The notes beneath the pieces are model-generated. The model was not told the origin of the DNA. It did no database searches and saw nothing but the letters and a program-made list of their open reading frames with translations. Positions 7,882 to 17,148 of a stretch of DNA of 64,000 nucleotides are shown one piece after another. The position numbers were made by a program, and so were the translations under genes. The DNA is from Betaproteobacteria bacterium. Lineage in GTDB: Bacteria > Pseudomonadota > Gammaproteobacteria > Burkholderiales > Casimicrobiaceae. The stretch's first letter is position 1; each line of letters opens with the position of its first letter. The stretch covers positions 248,001 through 312,000 of the forward strand of contig JADKKQ010000003.1 of assembly GCA_016720425.1 (NCBI GenBank), in the 5' to 3' direction.

Positions 7882-9168
7882 ATGCTGTTCGCGCTGATCC
7901 TGGCCGGCCTGGTGCTGGTGCTGCTGACCGGCATCCCGGTGTTCGCCGGCCTGACGCTGTTCGCCACCGCCGTCGGCTACGCGGCCGAGGGCAAGCTCGG
8001 GGGCATCGGCGACCTGGTGTTCGGCAAGCTCAACACCTACCTGCTGGTGTCGATCCCGCTGTTCACGCTGATGGCGCACTTCATGATCCGCGGCAAGGTC
8101 GTCGACGACCTCTTCGGCGCCGCGCACACGCTGTTGCGGCACCTGCCCGGCGGCATGGGCGTGGCGACGGTGGCGGCCTGCACGGTCTTCGCGGCGATCT
8201 CGGGTTCGAGCGTCGCCACCGCACTGACCATCGGCTCGGCGGCGATCCCGCTGATGATCCGCTACGGCTACAGCCCGCGCGTCGCCTACGGCGTCGTCGG
8301 CGGCGGCGGCACGCTCGGCATCCTGATCCCGCCGTCCGGCCCGATGGTGCTGTTCGGCGTGGTGTCGGACACCTCGATCGGCGCGCTGTTCATGGCCGGC
8401 GTGGTGCCCGGCATCCTGCTGGCGGCGCTGTTCGCCGTCTACTGCATGAGCGCGGCGCGCCTCGCCCGCGTGCCGGTCGCCACCGAGCCGAGGGCGACGC
8501 TGGCCGAGGCGATCGCGGCGGTGAGACGTTCGTTCTGGTCGCTGACGCTGCCGGCGATGGTGCTGGGCGGGATGTACTTCGGCGTGTTCACGGCGACCGA
8601 GGCCGCCGCCGCCGGTGCGCTGGGCGCCCTCGCGATCGCCATGTTCGTCTACCGCAATTTCGGGCTCGCCGACCTCTGGCACTCGGCGATCGACGCGGCG
8701 CGCAACTCGGCGATGCTGTTCCTGATCCTCGCCGCGGCGGCGCTGCTCGGCAACGTGCTGACCAAGCTGCGCATCCCCAACCAGATGGTCGACCTCGTCA
8801 CCCAGTACGGCGTGTCGCAGGTCGGCTTCCTGGTGGCGGTGATGGCGCTGGTCTTCGTGCTGGGCATGTTCCTGGAGACGATATCGATCATCCTCATCAC
8901 CACGCCGGTGGTGCTGCCGGTGCTCGCCGCGCTGAAGATCGACCCCGTCTGGTACGGCATCCTGCTGACCGTCAACCTCGAGCTGGCGCTGATCACGCCG
9001 CCGGTGGGCATGAACCTGTTCGCGATCAAGGCGATCACCCGCGCGCCGCTGCGCGAGGTCATCGCCGGCGTCGTCCCGTACGTCGCGCTGCTGGTGCTGG
9101 GACTCGCGCTGGTGCTCGTCTTCCCGCCGATCGCGCTCTGGCTGCCCGGGACGATGAATTACAAGTGA
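7882..9168 (+). CDS. TRAP transporter large permease DctM
   Basis: 428 residues, typical for DctM. Many membrane helices, with family segments GGGTLGILIPPSGPMVLFGVVSDTS and the C-terminal LITPPVGMNLFAIKAI, the re-entrant hairpin regions of ion-coupled IT-superfamily permeases. It would move the substrate across the inner membrane with sodium. Last gene of the transporter operon. Confidence 0.94.
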   Translation: MLFALILAGLVLVLLTGIPVFAGLTLFATAVGYAAEGKLGGIGDLVFGKLNTYLLVSIPLFTLMAHFMIRGKVVDDLFGAAHTLLRHLPGGMGVATVAACTVFAAISGSSVATALTIGSAAIPLMIRYGYSPRVAYGVVGGGGTLGILIPPSGPMVLFGVVSDTSIGALFMAGVVPGILLAALFAVYCMSAARLARVPVATEPRATLAEAIAAVRRSFWSLTLPAMVLGGMYFGVFTATEAAAAGALGALAIAMFVYRNFGLADLWHSAIDAARNSAMLFLILAAAALLGNVLTKLRIPNQMVDLVTQYGVSQVGFLVAVMALVFVLGMFLETISIILITTPVVLPVLAALKIDPVWYGILLTVNLELALITPPVGMNLFAIKAITRAPLREVIAGVVPYVALLVLGLALVLVFPPIALWLPGTMNYK

Positions 9169-9221
9169 CCGGAGGCGCGGCAGCCTGCGCCGCGCCGCGC
9201 CCGCGCCCGCCGCAGGGCAAA

Positions 9222-9250
9222 TTGCCGCCCTTGCCGTCCCGGCGTACACT
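9222..9250 (+). promoter_or_regulatory. Candidate sigma70-type promoter before the indolepyruvate oxidoreductase gene
   Basis: TTGCCG (9222-9227), a 17-bp spacer, and TACACT (9245-9250). Each hexamer matches consensus at 4 of 6 positions. It lies in the 187-bp gap ahead of the 1180-residue gene. Confidence 0.35.
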
Positions 9251-9355
9251 CACGCGCCGAACCGCGACCGGGACACGATCCCGCGCCGCGCGCCGTGCGG
9301 AACCCACCCCGGTTCCGCGCACCCCAAGAACACGATTTTTGCGGAGTGACACCTC

Positions 9356-12300
9356 ATGGCCCTCGCCGTTCCCGAGCTGCGCGACGTCGCGCTCGACGAC
9401 AAGTACGCGCTCGAATCCGGTCGCGTCTTCCTGAACGGCACCCAGGCGCTGGTCCGCCTGCTGATCCTGCAGCGGCAGCGCGACCTCAAGGCCGGACGCA
9501 ACACCGCCGGGTTCGTGTCCGGCTACCGCGGCTCGCCGCTGGGCGGGCTCGACCAGTCGCTGTGGAAGGCGCAGCCCTTCCTCGACCGCGCGCACATCAA
9601 GTTCCAGCCGGGGCTGAACGAGGACCTCGCCGCGACGTCGATCTGGGGCACGCAGCAGGCCAACCTGTATCCCGGCGCGCGCTACGACGGCGTGTTCGCG
9701 ATGTGGTACGGCAAGGGGCCCGGCGTCGACCGCTGCGGCGACGTCTTCAAGCACGCCAATCACGCCGGCACGTCGAAGCACGGCGGCGTGCTGGTGCTGG
9801 CCGGCGACGACCACGGCGCCAAGTCGTCGACGCTGCCGCACCAGTCCGACCACATGTTCTCGGCGGCGATGATCCCGGTGCTCTACCCGGCGTCGGTGCA
9901 GGAGATCCTCGACCTCGGCCTGCACGGCTGGGCGATGAGCCGCTACTCGGGCTGCTGGGTGGGCTTCAAGTGCGTGTCCGACACCGTCGAGAGCTCGGCC
10001 TCGGTCGACGTCGATCCCGAGCGCACGCGGATCATCGTCCCCGACGACTTCCCGCTGCCGCCGGACGGCGTGTCGATCCGCTGGCCCGACCCGTTCCTCG
10101 CCACCGAGGCGCGGATGCAGAACTACAAGATCTACGCCGCCCTGCACTACGCGCGCGTCAATCGCCTGAACCGCATCGTCATCGACTCGCCGCGGCCGCG
10201 GCTGGGCATCGTCACCAGCGGCAAGAGCTACCTCGACGTCCGGCAGGCGCTGGACGACCTCGGCATCACCGAGGACGACGCGGCCGAGATCGGCCTGCGC
10301 GTCTACAAGGTGGCGATGCCCTGGCCGCTCGAGCCCGAGGGCGTGCGCCAGTTCGCCGAAGGGCTGGAGGAGATCCTGGTGGTCGAGGAGAAGCGCCAGG
10401 TCGTCGAGTACCAGCTGAAGGAGCAGCTCTACAACTGGCGCGACGACGTGCGCCCGCGCGTCGTCGGCAAGTTCGACGAAAAGGGCGAGTGGGTGCGCCC
10501 GCACGGCGACTGGCTGCTGCCGGCGGTGTCGGAGCTCACGCCGGCGATGATCGCCCGCGTCATCGCCCAGCGCATCGAGCGGCTGCAGCTGCACCCGCGC
10601 GCCATCGAAAAGCTGCGCGCCCGCGTCGACTGGATCAACCAGAAGGAGGCCGCGCTCGACCGGCCGCGGATCGCGCTGGAGCGCAAGCCCTGGTTCTGCT
10701 CGGGCTGCCCGCACAACACCTCGACCCGCGTGCCCGAGGGCAGCCGCGCCACCGCCGGCATCGGCTGCCACGTGATGTCGATCTGGATGGACCGGTCGAC
10801 GATGACGTTCACGCACATGGGCGGCGAAGGCGTGCCCTGGATCGGCCAGGCGCCGTTCACCGACGAGAAGCACGTCTTCACCAACCTCGGCGACGGCACC
10901 TACTACCACAGCGGTATCCTGGCCATTCGCGCCGCCGTGGCCGCCGGCGTCAACATCACCTACAAGATCCTCTACAACGACGCGGTGGCGATGACCGGCG
11001 GCCAGCCGGTCGACGGCCCGCTGTCGCCGGCCGACATCGCCCGCCAGGTCGCCGCCGAGGGCGTCAAGCGCGTCGTCGTCGTCAGCGACGAGCCGGAGAA
11101 GTACCCGCTGGGCACTTTCTCCGCCGCCGTCGCCGTCCACGGCCGCGACGAACTCGACCTCGTCCAGCGCGAACTGCGCGCGACGCCGGGCTGCACGGTG
11201 CTGCTCTACGACCAGACCTGCGCCGCCGAGAAGCGCCGCCGCCGCAAGCGCGGCAAGTTCCCCGATCCCGCACGGCGGGTGGTCATCAACGACCTCGTCT
11301 GCGAGGGCTGCGGCGACTGCGGCGTCCAGTCCAATTGCGTGTCGGTGGCGCCGCTGGAAACGGAGTTCGGGCGCAAGCGCACGATCGACCAGAGCTCCTG
11401 CAACAAGGACTACTCCTGCCTCAAGGGCTTCTGTCCCAGCTTCGTCACCGTCGAGGGCGGCCGGCTGAAGAAGCCGGCCCGGGCCGGTGCGGGCGAGTTT
11501 CCGCCGCTCGCCGATCCGGTCGCCCACCCGCTGACCCAGCCCTACGGCGTACTGGTCACCGGCATCGGCGGCACCGGGGTCGTGACCATCGGCGCGCTGC
11601 TGGGAATGGCCGCGCACCTCGAGGGCAAGGGCTGCAGCGTGCTCGACATGACCGGCCTCGCGCAGAAGAACGGTGCCGTCGTCTCGCACGTGCGCATCGC
11701 GCCGACGCCCGACGAGCTGCACGCCACGCGCATCGCGGCGGGCGAGGCGAAGCTGGTGCTCGCCTGCGACATCGTCGCCGGCGTCGGCTACGAGGCGCTG
11801 GCCAAGATGCAGAAGGGCGTCACCCGCGCGCTGGTCAACACCGCGCGGGTGATGCCGGCGCACTTCGCGCAGGACCCGGACCTGGCGTTCCCGCTGGGCT
11901 CGATGGAGCGCGACGTCGTGGACTCGGTCGCCGCGGGCGACGCGGAGTTCCTCGACGCCACGGCGCTCGCCACCGGGCTCATGGGCGACACCATCGCCAC
12001 CAACCTGTTCATGGTCGGCTACGCGTTCCAGCGCGGACTGATCCCGCTGTCCGAGGCGGCGATCGTCAAGGCGATCGAGCTGAACGGCACCGCGATCGAA
12101 GCGAACAAGGAGAGCTTCCTCTGGGGCCGGCGCGCCGCGGCGTTTCCCGATGCGGTCGCCCGGCACGCGCGACCGCAGGCGCCGGCGCCCGATGCGCAGC
12201 GGCTGTCGGGTTCGCTGGACGAGATCATCGCCCGCCGGGTGGAGTACCTGACCGGCTATCAGGACGCCGCCTACGCCGCCCGCTACACCGACTTCGTGGC

Positions 12301-12898
12301 CCGGGTCCGCGCCACCGAAGCGGCGAAGGTGCCCGGCGCGACCGCGCTCACCGAGGCCGCGGCGCGCTACTACTTCAAGCTGCTCGCGATCAAGGACGAG
12401 TACGAGGTCGCGCGGCTGTACGCCGAGAGCGACTTCCGCGCGCAGGTCGCGGCGCAGTTCGAGGGCGACTACACGCTCAGCTTCCATCTCGCGCCGCCGC
12501 TCCTCGCCGGCGCCGACCCGGTGACCGGCGTCCCGGTCAAGCGCCGCTACGGCCCGTGGCTGATGAAGGCGTTCGCCGTGCTGGCGCGGATGCGCCACTA
12601 CCGCGGCACGTGGCTCGACGTCTTCGGCCGGACCGCCGAGCGCCGCCGCGAGCGGGCGCTGATCGGCGAGTACGAGGCGCTGTTCGACGAGATCGCCGCC
12701 GGGCTCGCGCTGCACAACCACGAACTCGCGGTCCAGCTGGCGCAGGTCCCGGAGGGCATCCGCGGCTACGGCCACGTGAAGGAGCGGCATCGGCACGAAG
12801 CGAAGCTGAAGGAGGCGGAGCTCCTCGCCCGGTTCCGGAGCGCGCGGCCGCAGGCGCCGACCGTCGGGGTGCGGATTCCGGTGGTCGCTGCCGACTGA
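9356..12898 (+). CDS. Indolepyruvate:ferredoxin oxidoreductase, fused alpha/beta/gamma subunits
   Basis: 1180 residues. Archaea encode this enzyme as separate IorA and IorB; this is the long fused form common in proteobacteria. An N-terminal 2-oxoacid oxidoreductase domain contains GFVSGYRGSPLGGLD. A thiamine-diphosphate domain follows with WFCSGCPHNTSTRVPEGSRA and GGEGVPWIGQAPFT. A Cys cluster (CEGCGDCGVQSNCVSV) binds an iron-sulfur centre. The C-terminal gamma-type domain begins VTGIGGTGVVTIGALLGMAA. It oxidatively decarboxylates aryl pyruvates from aromatic amino-acid transamination to aryl-acetyl-CoA, reducing ferredoxin. No ferredoxin gene is adjacent. Confidence 0.93.
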   Translation: MALAVPELRDVALDDKYALESGRVFLNGTQALVRLLILQRQRDLKAGRNTAGFVSGYRGSPLGGLDQSLWKAQPFLDRAHIKFQPGLNEDLAATSIWGTQQANLYPGARYDGVFAMWYGKGPGVDRCGDVFKHANHAGTSKHGGVLVLAGDDHGAKSSTLPHQSDHMFSAAMIPVLYPASVQEILDLGLHGWAMSRYSGCWVGFKCVSDTVESSASVDVDPERTRIIVPDDFPLPPDGVSIRWPDPFLATEARMQNYKIYAALHYARVNRLNRIVIDSPRPRLGIVTSGKSYLDVRQALDDLGITEDDAAEIGLRVYKVAMPWPLEPEGVRQFAEGLEEILVVEEKRQVVEYQLKEQLYNWRDDVRPRVVGKFDEKGEWVRPHGDWLLPAVSELTPAMIARVIAQRIERLQLHPRAIEKLRARVDWINQKEAALDRPRIALERKPWFCSGCPHNTSTRVPEGSRATAGIGCHVMSIWMDRSTMTFTHMGGEGVPWIGQAPFTDEKHVFTNLGDGTYYHSGILAIRAAVAAGVNITYKILYNDAVAMTGGQPVDGPLSPADIARQVAAEGVKRVVVVSDEPEKYPLGTFSAAVAVHGRDELDLVQRELRATPGCTVLLYDQTCAAEKRRRRKRGKFPDPARRVVINDLVCEGCGDCGVQSNCVSVAPLETEFGRKRTIDQSSCNKDYSCLKGFCPSFVTVEGGRLKKPARAGAGEFPPLADPVAHPLTQPYGVLVTGIGGTGVVTIGALLGMAAHLEGKGCSVLDMTGLAQKNGAVVSHVRIAPTPDELHATRIAAGEAKLVLACDIVAGVGYEALAKMQKGVTRALVNTARVMPAHFAQDPDLAFPLGSMERDVVDSVAAGDAEFLDATALATGLMGDTIATNLFMVGYAFQRGLIPLSEAAIVKAIELNGTAIEANKESFLWGRRAAAFPDAVARHARPQAPAPDAQRLSGSLDEIIARRVEYLTGYQDAAYAARYTDFVARVRATEAAKVPGATALTEAAARYYFKLLAIKDEYEVARLYAESDFRAQVAAQFEGDYTLSFHLAPPLLAGADPVTGVPVKRRYGPWLMKAFAVLARMRHYRGTWLDVFGRTAERRRERALIGEYEALFDEIAAGLALHNHELAVQLAQVPEGIRGYGHVKERHRHEAKLKEAELLARFRSARPQAPTVGVRIPVVAAD

Positions 12899-12919
12899 AG
12901 CGCTGCCCCGGGCCGCCCG

Positions 12920-14629
12920 TCACCTGGCGATCGCGTCGGCGACGGTCCGCGCGCACAGCGCCAGCGATACGGCACCGGCGTCCGGGTGACCCACGCTGCG
13001 CGCGGCGTGCGGTCGCGCGCGCCCGAGCTTGGGCGTGAGCTGCGCCGTAGCCTCCGCCGCCCGGGTCGCGGCGGCGGCCGCGGCGGCCCAGGCCGATGCC
13101 AGCGGCTGCCCGCGATCCACCTCGGCCGCAAGCGTGGCGACGAAGGGATCGAGCGCATCGACCAGCGTCTTGTCGCCGACGCGCCCGCGGCCGAGCCGCA
13201 CGATCGCGGCCAGCGCGTCGCGTGCACCCCGCGCGACGGACGCGGCATCGAGCGCCGCATCGTCCGACAGCGCGCCGCTCCAGGTGCGCAGCGCCAATCC
13301 CCACAACGCACCCGAGGTGCCCCCGGCGCGGTCCGCCCAGGCGTCACCGGCCGCCGCGAGCACGCTTGCCGCACCGGCACCCGCAGTCGCGGCCGCGGCC
13401 GCGGCCTCCGCCGCCGCCGCCGACCCCCGCGTCATCCCCTGCCCGTGGTCGCCGTCTCCGGCGATGGCGTCGATTCGGCCCAACTCCTCTTCGGCCTCGC
13501 GCAAGACGGTCGCGAGCCCGGCGAGAAGTCCGGCGATGCACCTGCCGTCGTCGCGCGAGCGTGCCGACGCCGGGCCGTAGCTCAGGCTCTTCGGGACGTC
13601 CTCCGCGAGCGGCGGCGCCGGCTCGGTGGCGATGATGGCGCCGCGCCGCATCACCGGCGCGTCCGAGGGTGCAAGCCAGTACCGTTCCAGCGCGTCGTCG
13701 AGCCAGGTCAGCGTCAACGAGACGCCCGCCATGTCGAGGCTGGTGACGTACTCGCCGACTTCCGGGGCCACGATCGTCAATCCGGCCTTGACCAGCGCCG
13801 CCTCGACGCTGGTCCACAGCACGAAGAGCTCCTCGTACTTGGTGCAGCCGAGGCCGTTGAGCACGACGGCGACGCGGCCGTTCGCGCCGGCAGGACGCTC
13901 GGCCACCAGCCGCGCGACCAGGAATGCGCCGAGTTCGGCCGCCGGCAGGATCGCCTCCTCGCTGATGCCCGGCTCGCCGTGGATGCCGAGGCCCACGCCC
14001 ATCCTGCCCTTGGGCACCGAGAACAGCGGCTCCGCAGCGCCCGGCAACGTGCAGCCGGTGAAGGCGACGCCGAACGACATCGTCCGTGCGTTGGCCGACT
14101 GCCCGATCCGCTCGACGGCGGCGAGGTCGAGCCCGGCCTCGGCGGCGGCACCGACGATCTTGAACACCACGAGGTCGCCGGCGACGCCGCGGCGCAGGCT
14201 CGCCTTGTCCGCCGGCGCGCTGGCAACGTCGTCGGTCACGGCCAGGATGCGCACGGCGATGCCCTCGGCTTCGAGCCGCGCGGCCGCCAGGCCGAAGTTC
14301 ATCACGTCGCCGGCGTAGTTGCCGAAACCGAGCACGATGCCGCCGCCGCGATGCGCGAGTCGCATCACGTGGGCGACAGCCTGCGCCGAAGGCGAGGCGA
14401 ACACATCGCCGGCGACGGCCGCATCGGCCAGCCCCGGGCCGACGAAGCCCGCGAATGCCGGGTAGTGGCCCGAGCCGCCGCCGACGACGAGCACAACCTT
14501 GCCTGCCGGCGTTGCCGTTGCGCGCACGACGCCGCCCCTGACGGGCCGGGCGATGCGCGCATTGGCGGAGCAGAAACCCGCGATCGCCGTGGCGGCGAAG
14601 TCCTCGGGCCGGTCGTGAATTTGCGTCAT
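12920..14629 (-). CDS. DAK-family kinase (dihydroxyacetone/erythrulose kinase type)
   Basis: 569 residues, the full single-chain ATP-dependent form. The DhaK-like N-domain has VLVVGGGSGHYPAFAGFV and GVGLGIHGEPG, whose His makes the covalent link to the substrate keto group. The DhaL-like C-domain carries AGDGDHGQGM, where the Asp residues hold Mg-ATP. The enzyme phosphorylates dihydroxyacetone or a related short ketose. It is the last gene of a set with xylose-isomerase-like, TIM-like and RpiB-like isomerases. That neighbourhood matches erythritol/erythrulose catabolism, so L- or D-erythrulose is a likely substrate (inferred). An Ala-rich linker joins the domains. Confidence 0.9.
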   Translation of the reverse strand: MTQIHDRPEDFAATAIAGFCSANARIARPVRGGVVRATATPAGKVVLVVGGGSGHYPAFAGFVGPGLADAAVAGDVFASPSAQAVAHVMRLAHRGGGIVLGFGNYAGDVMNFGLAAARLEAEGIAVRILAVTDDVASAPADKASLRRGVAGDLVVFKIVGAAAEAGLDLAAVERIGQSANARTMSFGVAFTGCTLPGAAEPLFSVPKGRMGVGLGIHGEPGISEEAILPAAELGAFLVARLVAERPAGANGRVAVVLNGLGCTKYEELFVLWTSVEAALVKAGLTIVAPEVGEYVTSLDMAGVSLTLTWLDDALERYWLAPSDAPVMRRGAIIATEPAPPLAEDVPKSLSYGPASARSRDDGRCIAGLLAGLATVLREAEEELGRIDAIAGDGDHGQGMTRGSAAAAEAAAAAATAGAGAASVLAAAGDAWADRAGGTSGALWGLALRTWSGALSDDAALDAASVARGARDALAAIVRLGRGRVGDKTLVDALDPFVATLAAEVDRGQPLASAWAAAAAAATRAAEATAQLTPKLGRARPHAARSVGHPDAGAVSLALCARTVADAIAR

Positions 14630-14646
14630 GATGAGCTTCTCCCCTT

Positions 14647-15588
14647 TCAGCGTGGCAGCAGAGTCCGCAGGTAATCGCGGTTCATCGCGCAGACGGTGAG
14701 GCCGTCGCCGCCGTAGTGCTCGAGCAGGAAGGCACCGCGGAACCCGCAGTCGATCGCCTTCTTCACCGCGACCCGGTAGTTGATGAGACCCAGCGCCATC
14801 GGCACCGGGTAGGTCATGACAGTATTGGACGCCGGGTCCTCGATGCGAAGGTAGTTCTTCACGTGCCAGTACTTGGTGTACGGCACCGTCTTCTCGACCA
14901 TGGCGAGCCAGTGCTCGACCGGGCGATGCAGCCGGATCAGGTTGCCCAGATCCGGATTGAGGCCGACGTTCGGAAGATCGACGTCCTGCACGAAGCGCAC
15001 CGCGTCGTCCGCCGTCCCGACGTAGGTGTCCTCGTACATTTCGAGCACGACGTCGATGCCCAGCTCCGCCGCGTGCCGACCGAGTTCGCGAATGCGCTCC
15101 ACCGCCTTGGTGCGCACCGCCGGGTCGTCGGGATTGCGTACGCCGTCGGCGGTCCAGAACCACAGCACCGCCTTCTGCGCCGGAGTGAAGGGGCCGAACA
15201 GCCCGAACGAGACCGCCTTGGCGCCGCACTTCGCCGCGGCGTCGATGACGCGATGGCTGTAGCGCAGATACTCGTCCCCGTGCGCCGGGTCGATGACACT
15301 GCGGCGCGACGTCGAGATCGCGGGAATGCTCAGGTTCATCGCCTTGGCGAGGGCGAGGAACTCGTCCTGCCGTGCCGGCGCGAGATCGGCGACCCGCAGC
15401 CAGCTGTCGGTGGGATCGAGCTCGGTGAAGCCCGCGTCGACCACCTCCTGCAGCGTTGCGGCCCACCCTTCGACGCTCTGGTCCTGCACCGACGTGCCGT
15501 CGGGGAGCGTGCCGGGGAACGGGATCATCGCCGCGGCGATCGGCCAGTTGTCGCGATTCAAAGTCGTCGTGCTGCTGCTGCCTGTCAT
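14647..15588 (-). CDS. Sugar-phosphate isomerase/epimerase, xylose-isomerase-like TIM barrel (EryC-like?)
   Basis: 313 residues of the AP-endonuclease-2 / xylose-isomerase-like fold. Likely metal-binding acidic and His residues are seen in VVLEMYEDTYVG, VGLNPDLGNL, YWHVKNYLR and AFLLEHYGGDG. The family includes EryC, the 3-tetrulose-4-phosphate racemase of the Brucella erythritol pathway, as well as inosose dehydratases and hydroxypyruvate isomerase. Position between a DAK kinase (17 bp downstream) and TIM- and RpiB-like genes favours the tetrulose-phosphate role, but sequence alone does not fix the substrate. Confidence 0.8.
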   Translation of the reverse strand: MTGSSSTTTLNRDNWPIAAAMIPFPGTLPDGTSVQDQSVEGWAATLQEVVDAGFTELDPTDSWLRVADLAPARQDEFLALAKAMNLSIPAISTSRRSVIDPAHGDEYLRYSHRVIDAAAKCGAKAVSFGLFGPFTPAQKAVLWFWTADGVRNPDDPAVRTKAVERIRELGRHAAELGIDVVLEMYEDTYVGTADDAVRFVQDVDLPNVGLNPDLGNLIRLHRPVEHWLAMVEKTVPYTKYWHVKNYLRIEDPASNTVMTYPVPMALGLINYRVAVKKAIDCGFRGAFLLEHYGGDGLTVCAMNRDYLRTLLPR

Positions 15589-15698
15589 GTGCTCTTCCTC
15601 TCGTCGATGCGGCTCCGGCACGATGCCGGAAGCGGATGGCGCGTCGCGACCGCAGGGCGCGCCGGGGGATGGTTTCTCCGGGTGTCCTCGCACTCCCG

Positions 15699-16499
15699 TC
15701 ATCGGTCGCTGCGGCGCGACTTCACCTGCGCCGCGGCGGCGACCTCGGCGACGATGCGCGCGAAGCCGTCGGGATGCCACGCGGCCCGTCCGACGAACAG
15801 CCCGTCGACGTCGTCGAGGGCGACGAGCGCGGGACCATTGTCGGGCGTGACCGATCCGCCGTACAGGATGCGCGTGCGGCCGGCGACCTCGGTGCCGAAG
15901 CGCTCGGAGAGCAGCGCGCGCAGCGTCGTGTGCCGCGCGGCGACGTAGTCGGGGGACGCCGCCTCGCTGCTGCCGATGGCCCAGCGCGGCTCGTAGGCGA
16001 GCACCACGTCCGGCACGCGCTGCGCCGGCTGCCCGGCGAGCGCCGTCGCCGCCTGTGACGCCAGCACGGCATCGCTGCGACCCTCGCGCCTGTCCTCCGC
16101 GGTCTCGCCGAGACAGACGATCGGCGTGAGTCCGGTGGCGAGCGCCCGGTCGACCTTGCTGCGGACCCGCTCGTAAGTCTCGCCGAAGTGCTGCAGCCGT
16201 TCCGAGTGCGCGAGCTCGACGTACCGGCATCCCGCGTCGAGCAGCATGGGTGCCGAAATCTCGCCGGTCCACGCCCCCTGCTCCTCCCAGTGCATGTTCT
16301 GCCCGCCGATCGCCACCGGCGTGCCGCCGAACGCCGTCGCCGCGGCGCCGAGCGAGGTGTACGGCGGCAGCACGAACACGTCGATGGCCGAGGTGTCGAC
16401 GGCGTGCAGCTGCTCCAGCAGTCGGGCGGCATAGCCGGCCACCTCCCCCGTGCGGAGGTTCATCTTCCAGCCCGTGCCGGCCATCAAGCGTCGCGTCAC
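15699..16499 (-). CDS. Triose-phosphate-isomerase-family protein (EryH/LerI-like?)
   Basis: 266 residues from a GTG at 16499, with AGGA six bases upstream; an ATG at 16484 is an alternative. Catalytic residues of TIM are present: GTGWKMN (Lys), ELAHSERLQHFGE (His, where housekeeping TIM has GHSERR), AYEPRWAIGSSE (Glu), and YGGSV phosphate loop. The altered flanks and the gene set fit the tetrulose-phosphate isomerase branch (EryH/TpiA2, LerI) instead of glycolytic TpiA. It would interconvert L-erythrulose-1-phosphate with another tetrose phosphate (inferred). Confidence 0.83.
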   Translation of the reverse strand: MTRRLMAGTGWKMNLRTGEVAGYAARLLEQLHAVDTSAIDVFVLPPYTSLGAAATAFGGTPVAIGGQNMHWEEQGAWTGEISAPMLLDAGCRYVELAHSERLQHFGETYERVRSKVDRALATGLTPIVCLGETAEDRREGRSDAVLASQAATALAGQPAQRVPDVVLAYEPRWAIGSSEAASPDYVAARHTTLRALLSERFGTEVAGRTRILYGGSVTPDNGPALVALDDVDGLFVGRAAWHPDGFARIVAEVAAAAQVKSRRSDR

Positions 16500-16621
16500 T
16501 CTGATCCTGCTCCTCTGTCGTCCAGGCAACGATGCGATCCACGCATCGCGGCCGATCCCTGCGCGTCCTCCGGGCCCGGCCCTGCCCCGGTGCGCAGGCC
16601 TGCGGCTCGCGTCCCCACCTG

Positions 16622-17080
16622 CTACTTGCGGTACTTCATGTCCAGCGCATCGATCGCGGCGACATTGCCCGCCGACGGGCCCTGCGGGTCGAACGCCGAG
16701 TCGAGCCAGGCGTCGGCCACCGCCTTCGCGTGCTCGACACCGATCACCCGCGCACCCATGGTGATGATGTGCGCATCGTTGCTCTTCGCGGCACGCACCG
16801 CGGAGTAGACGTCGTGCGTGTGCGCGGCGCGAATGCCCGGCACCTTGTTGGCCGACATGCAGACGCCGATGCCGGTGCCGCAGCACAGGATTCCGCGATC
16901 GAACTCCCGGCGCAGGATCGCGGTGGCGACACGCTCGGCGATGCTGGCGTAATACTCCGGCGCTCCGGCCGGCGCGCGGCTGAGGTCGGTGACCGTGGTG
17001 CCCGCGCGCTGCGCCAGGTGGGGCATGAGCTGTTCGACCAGCGCGATGCCGGCGCTGTCGCCGGCGATGGCAATCTTCAT
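16622..17080 (-). CDS. RpiB/LacAB-family sugar-phosphate isomerase (EryI/DerI-like?)
   Basis: 152 residues, normal RpiB size. Motifs: MKIAIAGDSAG at the start, GILCCGTGIGVCMSANKVPGIRAA with the catalytic Cys and anion-hole loop, and HDVYSAVRAAKSNDAHIITMG. RpiB proteins interconvert aldose and ketose phosphates of four to six carbons. In tetritol pathways the homologue (EryI/DerI) converts D-erythrulose-4-phosphate to D-erythrose-4-phosphate, which enters the pentose phosphate pathway. That role is inferred from the neighbouring DAK, EryC-like and TIM-like genes. Confidence 0.88.
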   Translation of the reverse strand: MKIAIAGDSAGIALVEQLMPHLAQRAGTTVTDLSRAPAGAPEYYASIAERVATAILRREFDRGILCCGTGIGVCMSANKVPGIRAAHTHDVYSAVRAAKSNDAHIITMGARVIGVEHAKAVADAWLDSAFDPQGPSAGNVAAIDALDMKYRK

Positions 17081-17148
17081 TTCACCTTGCCTTTCGGAGC
17101 TCCTCGCCCCTGCATTGGACGGGCGTTGCCGCACCGTCGCGGTTGACG

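Noticed and set aside
9059..12796. Very long minus-strand open frame opposite the indolepyruvate oxidoreductase gene
   Set aside because: Codon-position shadow caused by high GC; the amino-acid composition is Arg/Ala/Val/His-rich with no domains, whereas the plus strand is an unmistakable full enzyme.
15699..16499. Housekeeping triose-phosphate isomerase (tpiA)
   Set aside because: Changed residues around the catalytic His and location among RpiB-, EryC- and DAK-like genes favour a tetrulose-phosphate isomerase.
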